Part shown: positions 59,654 to 64,000 of the stretch, piece by piece | How positions within the stretch are numbered: the stretch's first letter is position 1 | Layout of the letters: every line of letters begins with the position of its first letter | Made by a program: the position numbers and the translations under genes | DNA from: Gonocerus acuteangulatus | Taxonomy: Eukaryota > Arthropoda > Insecta > Hemiptera > Coreidae | Assembly (NCBI GenBank): GCA_946811695.1 | Contig: OX328125.1 | Span: 49,693,998-49,757,997, forward strand | Length of the DNA stretch: 64,000 nt | Direction of reading: 5' to 3' | Notes under the pieces: model-generated | Told to the model about the DNA's origin: nothing | Databases searched by the model: none | What the model saw: the letters and a program-made list of their open reading frames with translations, nothing else

Positions 59654-60908
59654 GGCGCATCTACATCTAGGTCATTAGCGCCGACATCCAGGGTGCAGCG
59701 AGGAATTTTACCAGCGAGCCGTGAGATGATAAAATTCCTGCCGGAGGTTGGGAATCGAACCCACCATCTCCCGCTTATGAATCCAAGGTACTAGCCATTC
59801 GACCACGGGAGACTCCGTTTCCTGTTCATATCCCTATTTTCACATGAAAAGCTTAGAGTAGAAACAGATCATATTTTCCTCGGCCTTTGTTCAAAGGGTT
59901 TTATGGCATTACCTGCTCGGGTCCGCCAGACTCTAGAATCCTCTTCTACCGATACTTCATTTCATACGTTTCAATGAATTGGAAAATATCAAAATGTTTC
60001 CCATATTCCTGTGTTCTTTTACTATAGTAACAATTCTACAAATAAAATCAATTAAAAAATAAAATAAAAAAAAACCAACAGCATGAAGGCAATTGAAAAT
60101 ATTCAAAAGACGTCATCGAATCTCTTTCTCTTGGCAAGCTATATTTCTAACAATGAATTGTTTTTCTTATTTTGCCTAATCCGTTTTATTGTAAAATACT
60201 CCAATATAATATTGTAAATTATCCAACTATAAGCAATTAAAAAATAACAAGGAATAAAAACAGACAAAAAGAACAGTTTGAATAAGCGAAATCAATTACT
60301 TTAAAGTTTTAAGCACTTATTTCTCCGATTGACATCGCCTAATCAAAACTTTCATTAGAACCTTTTTTGTAGAGCATTTAGTAAGCTTTCTAATGGTGTT
60401 CTTCCGTTTCCCAAAATTCTCAACCTATCTCGAGATATTAAGGAAAGTATACAAAGTTACCAAAACATTTAATGTCTATTGATAAAATATTTTATTCTAA
60501 CCCTTCCTTAACTCCAAACGCAACATAACTTTCTACATATTAGTTTTAATGAAAGTAGAACATGCAGATAATGTTTCAACTGAATCCCGTGATTCTAAGT
60601 ACCCAAACCAAAAACGGTATTCAAAAACTATTTTTCCAATTTTCTCGAAAACGGTTAAAGCTATCGCCTTGAAAATGGTTTCATTCGTTTTCCTAGCCCA
60701 AGAAGCCTATAAAAAGAGTACTTACAAGCTTATGAACTCAAAAACGTAAGCGTTACGATTTTTTCTGCGCGAATTTCGCCCCAAACGCCATCTTCCAGTG
60801 GGCGGATTTTGCTGGTTAACGAACTTGACCTTTCAAATTGGACGACTGATTTTTGTACCAAATTTCATCAAAATCGGACCATTCGTCTTCTATTTAGAGA
60901 GCGAACAG

Positions 60909-60947
<39 letters not shown>

Positions 60948-61106
60948 TATACATATATATATATATACAAATTTGAACCACCGTTATTTTCGGTTTCTAG
61001 GGGTTCTGAAACGCAAAATTTTCTAGTCGGCACTTCCGGATTGTTTCATTGTATCAACCTTATAAGCGGGGTTCCTCCCTATGGGGGAGGGAGGAACCGC
61101 GCTAAA
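59549..61106 (+). repeat. Repeat family A, most complete copy
   Basis: Begins AATCCGACTCGCAGGAACTG and ends GAGGGAGGAACCGCGCTAA. TTAGCGCGGTTCCTC at 59577 and its mirror at the end form short terminal inverted repeats. The interior has GCGTAAGCGTTACGATTTT-like text, GGTTAACGAACTTGACC and a TA microsatellite (60913-60965). A SINE interrupts it at 59599-59817. No coding remnants. It is probably a DNA element of unknown superfamily. Confidence 0.6.
59599..59817 (-). mobile_element. tRNA-derived SINE inside repeat family A
   Basis: A 52-base T run (poly-A tail on this strand), TACGGCGCATCTACATCTAG, GTGCAGCGAGGAATTTTACC, GGGAATCGAACCCACCATCT and CGACCACGGGAGACTCC. The flanks GTTCCTCTTCATA and GTTTCCTGTTCATA are an imperfect target duplication. 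The long pure tail suggests a recent insertion. Confidence 0.9.
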
Positions 61107-62403
61107 AACAATCGTACTGCAAACGACGAATTGTCAAATCAGCACATCATTGACCTAACATTAAAAAAAAAACATGGTTTTAATATTAAAGAAATGAACA
61201 TTTAAAATAATAAATGAAAGAATTAAAAATGTAAGTATTTAAAGCCTTAAAAACTCAAAAATAGCCGTTAATAAAAGAACAGATCTAAAAATAATTCACC
61301 AAAATTTCCTACGTATACAGATTAAGATCGGATTCTTAAATTCATTCTGATTGATATCGATATTTATATATTATGAAATATTTATATTTATATTTATACA
61401 TACAAATTTCGACGTACAGATTTTTCGAGGTCTATGGATTATGAAATATCCGCTATTTCTTGCCAGCTCTTCCGGGTTGCAAAATCAATTCGACGTCAAA
61501 AGCGGGGTTTCCCCAATATTAGGAGGAAAGAAACACGTTAAAAATTAAGTTGACTTATCTATAGTAATGCGATACTACTCTGATTTGATGAGTACTTCTT
61601 CTAGTTTAACCAATTATAAAAGTCTCGTATCTATTTGAATTTGAATTCCCCTATTCACGATACCTAAAGCAGAGACCCGATGAAGAACTAGATACAGGAC
61701 TTTCCAACGACAACGAGTCGTTCTAATGAAGGTCCTTCATTAATGAACTATGGGCGTCGAATGTCTCTTGCTGGGTAATTATCTCCAACTAGACTTGCTG
61801 GATTTCCACACCGCTCTCCATACCAGAGGATCCGACACTTTCTTCAGGCCCAGGAATAGGGTGAAAAAAAATTGTAATTAAAAGCTGTGTAATGATCTCC
61901 GTCCAATAGTTAATCTAATAGCTTCCTAGAAGGTCGACAATTATTGCCCATAATTCTAGTGATACTTATTAATTCTTAGGATGTAATAATTGTATTGTAG
62001 TAAAGAAGTATCTATGTGAAGTAATTAATAGCTAGTTATTTAAAAAAAAAAAAACAATCCTCAAATATTTTGATAAATCATTTATTGCCCTGAAAGTAAA
62101 TCAGACGCTTTATCTAGATATGTTTTAACTGAATCAACACTATTTGTTTAATCACTGCCCCGCAACTTAGGTGATTACCAGATGATTATTATTAATAAGT
62201 GATCGCTACTATGGCGATTTTACTCTTCCCAGGTGGTATGGTATTGTATTATTATTATGGTATTGTATATTGTATGGTCCAATGAACCAGCATGGTGATT
62301 AGAAATTTGATTCACTTATAAACAGAGGTATGGAAATGTCTGTAATATGCCAGAAAGCCAATGGTAATACAGCAGATGTCTTCAAATGAGATTTTATAGT
62401 TTA
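61107..62403. other. No gene; a diverged repeat A end at 61396-61548
   Basis: 61396-61548 (CAAATTTCGACGTACAGATT, AAAGCGGGGTTTCCCC, GGAGGAAAGAAACACGTTAA) is a diverged second copy of the family A right end. The remainder shows nothing recognisable. Confidence 0.5.
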
Positions 62404-63059
62404 CTAGCCGTTACCCGGCGTGCCATGCTACACCTACTTTCTGCAAATAGAAAAGCCTAAATAAATTAGAAACCAAATAAGTATTATTAAAATCTAATAA
62501 CACGAATCTGTAACTGTTATGAACCCGTGGCCTCCTAACTGTGAGTCCTAGACGACTTTGACATAACCTATAACACCCCCGTATCAAGACATACATGTAT
62601 ACCAAGTTTCGTAAAAATTGGTCTAACGGTGTGGATTTGTATAAGGGACAAACATACAGGCAGACAGCTGGTAGATTTTTTTGACCTAGCCTACGGCACT
62701 CCCCAGATTAAGATCTACCTGTGAACCGAGTTTAGTCAAAATCGGAAGAACGGTGTGGATTTGTATAAGGGACAAACATGCAGACAGACAGTTGGTAGAC
62801 GTTTATGACTTAGCCTGCGACACTCCCCAGATTAAGATCTACATGTGTACCGAGTTTAGTCGATATCGGACGAATGGTGTGGATTTGTATAAGGAACAAA
62901 CATACAGACAGACAGCTGGTAGATTTTTTTGACCTAGCCTAGGAGATTTCTCGTATCAAGACCTACCATTATTCCAAGTTTGGTCAAAATCGGTCAAACG
63001 GTGTAGATTTGTATAAGGAACAAACAAACAGATAGACGCGTGATTTTTATATATATAGA
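62404..63059 (-). mobile_element. 656-bp non-autonomous Helitron
   Basis: Minus strand: TCTATATATATAAAAATCAC start after an A (63060), and GCACGCCGGGTAACGGCTAG end before a T (62403). GCCG-GGTAA-CGGC is an intact 3' hairpin directly before CTAG-type termination. The body holds about four units of the minisatellite seen in the 12896 copy. No Rep/helicase. Confidence 0.88.
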
Positions 63060-63221
63060 TTGTTGTATAAGTAGGAGAATATTGTATTTATGCACTGGCT
63101 GCTGTCCCTCAACAATTCGTTCATGAAATATGGAATATTTAGTTTGTGTCGTCTTCTGCATTCCGTAAGTAGATAATTTACGGTAAAGTCTCTATTGGCA
63201 TATCAGTCCAGTCAACGAACA

Positions 63222-64000
63222 GTTATAGATGGAAATTTTTGGAACACAATTTTTGACTTCGTAACTTTGTTTGGGCTGGATAGGAGGTGAACATATGAAA
63301 AGTCCTCGCCCCTAGTTTTTAAGCCGGGGGAGGGGGGTTTAGAAGGTCCCATTTTTCGGGTTTTCACTTATATCTCGGAAACCTTGCGTCCTAGCGACAT
63401 GACTATTCTATAACAAATGAAAGCTGATTAAATTTCCTACAAGTTCTATTCAATAAAGGTTTTCGAGATATCTTTAGTTTTCGAAATATCCGCTCTTGAA
63501 AGTCTGTCATTTTGGGGAAAAACACTTTTGCCGCATATTTTTCCCCCGTTTTGACGGGATAACTCTTCAACGATGAACCCAAAAAATAAATAACGGTCAT
63601 AGGATTGTAGAGTATTGCATTCCCCTCAATAATATATATTACTTTGCTATTTTATGTATTTTCCTTCAAACGTGAAAATAATTTCAGTGTTCATCGTGAA
63701 ATCAGAAATTTAGCGACTAACAGCCCAGGAAACTAAGAGTTATAGGTGGAAGTGTTTGGAACAACATTTTTGACTTCATAACTTTGTTTCAGCTAGTTAG
63801 GGGGTCAACATAACAAAAGTCCTCGTCCGTAGCCTTTTTGCCGGGGGGAGGGGGGTTTAGAAGGTCCCATTTTTCGGGTTTTCACTAAGATCTCGGAAAC
63901 CCTCTGTGCTAGCGACATGACCATCTTATAACAAATGAAAGCTTATTACATTTCCTACAAGTTCTATTCAATGATGTTTGTCGAAATATCTTTAGTTTCC
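63222..64000 (+). repeat. Tandem repeat, period 518 bp, runs off the window
   Basis: The phrase GTTTAGAAGGTCCCATTTTT lies at 63338 and 63856. Around it both units share TTTTTGACTTCRTAACTTTG, a GGGGGAGGGGGG run, ATCTCGGAAACC, TAGCGACATGAC and ATTTCCTACAAGTTCTATTC. Only one and a half units are visible. No coding motif. Confidence 0.88.

Overview
The window looks like a gene-poor, AT-rich, transposon-dense stretch of a large arthropod (most likely insect) nuclear genome. The signs are long TA, GT and CT microsatellites, tRNA- and 5S-rRNA-derived SINEs, insect-style Helitrons, Tc1/mariner, Transib and hAT DNA transposons, Jockey/I-type LINE remnants and Penelope-like motifs. A hemipteran or similar insect is only a guess. 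No complete protein-coding gene is visible. The best host-gene candidate is one short minus-strand coding exon at 48292-48501 with a consensus splice donor. All other recognisable coding sequence is degraded transposon protein.

Layout: 0-9 kb holds a mini-Helitron, a 5S-derived SINE, a Helitron 5' end, a tandem-repeat zone, a foldback element, a small hAT-like MITE and a mariner-type MITE with a nested foldback. 9-20 kb has a second foldback element and a 967-bp Helitron with an internal minisatellite, then mostly unremarkable AT-rich DNA. 20-25 kb has an insertion flanked by a perfect 157-bp duplication, a SINE whose tail runs into a seven-unit 70-bp satellite, and a hAT remnant. 26-28 kb has a SINE, a Helitron and a LINE tail. 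31.3-34.2 kb is a 2840-bp mariner-like element with about 580-bp inverted repeats and a frameshifted DDE transposase. 37-40 kb has a full tRNA-SINE, a LINE RNase H pseudogene and a TAA-flanked MITE. 44.4-46 kb has a SINE split by a Transib element. 48-51 kb has the candidate exon, a Jockey LINE 3' end and a SINE with a T-rich tail. 52-58 kb has a ~340-bp palindrome carrying hammerhead-like motifs, a hAT MITE and two further Transib elements, one with transposase remnants and a nested repeat. 58.7-64 kb has another 5S-SINE, a repeat interrupted by a SINE, a Helitron and a 518-bp tandem repeat that runs off the end.

The main findings are (i) three Transib-type elements whose ends carry CACAGTG, the heptamer of V(D)J recombination signals, each with 5-bp target duplications; (ii) seven hammerhead-like motifs of the kind found in Penelope-like elements, two of them arranged as one large palindrome; (iii) a SINE set in which 5S-rRNA and tRNA heads share the same 3' tail; and (iv) nested insertions that give relative ages. 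All family names come from motif recognition by eye; nothing was searched against a database.
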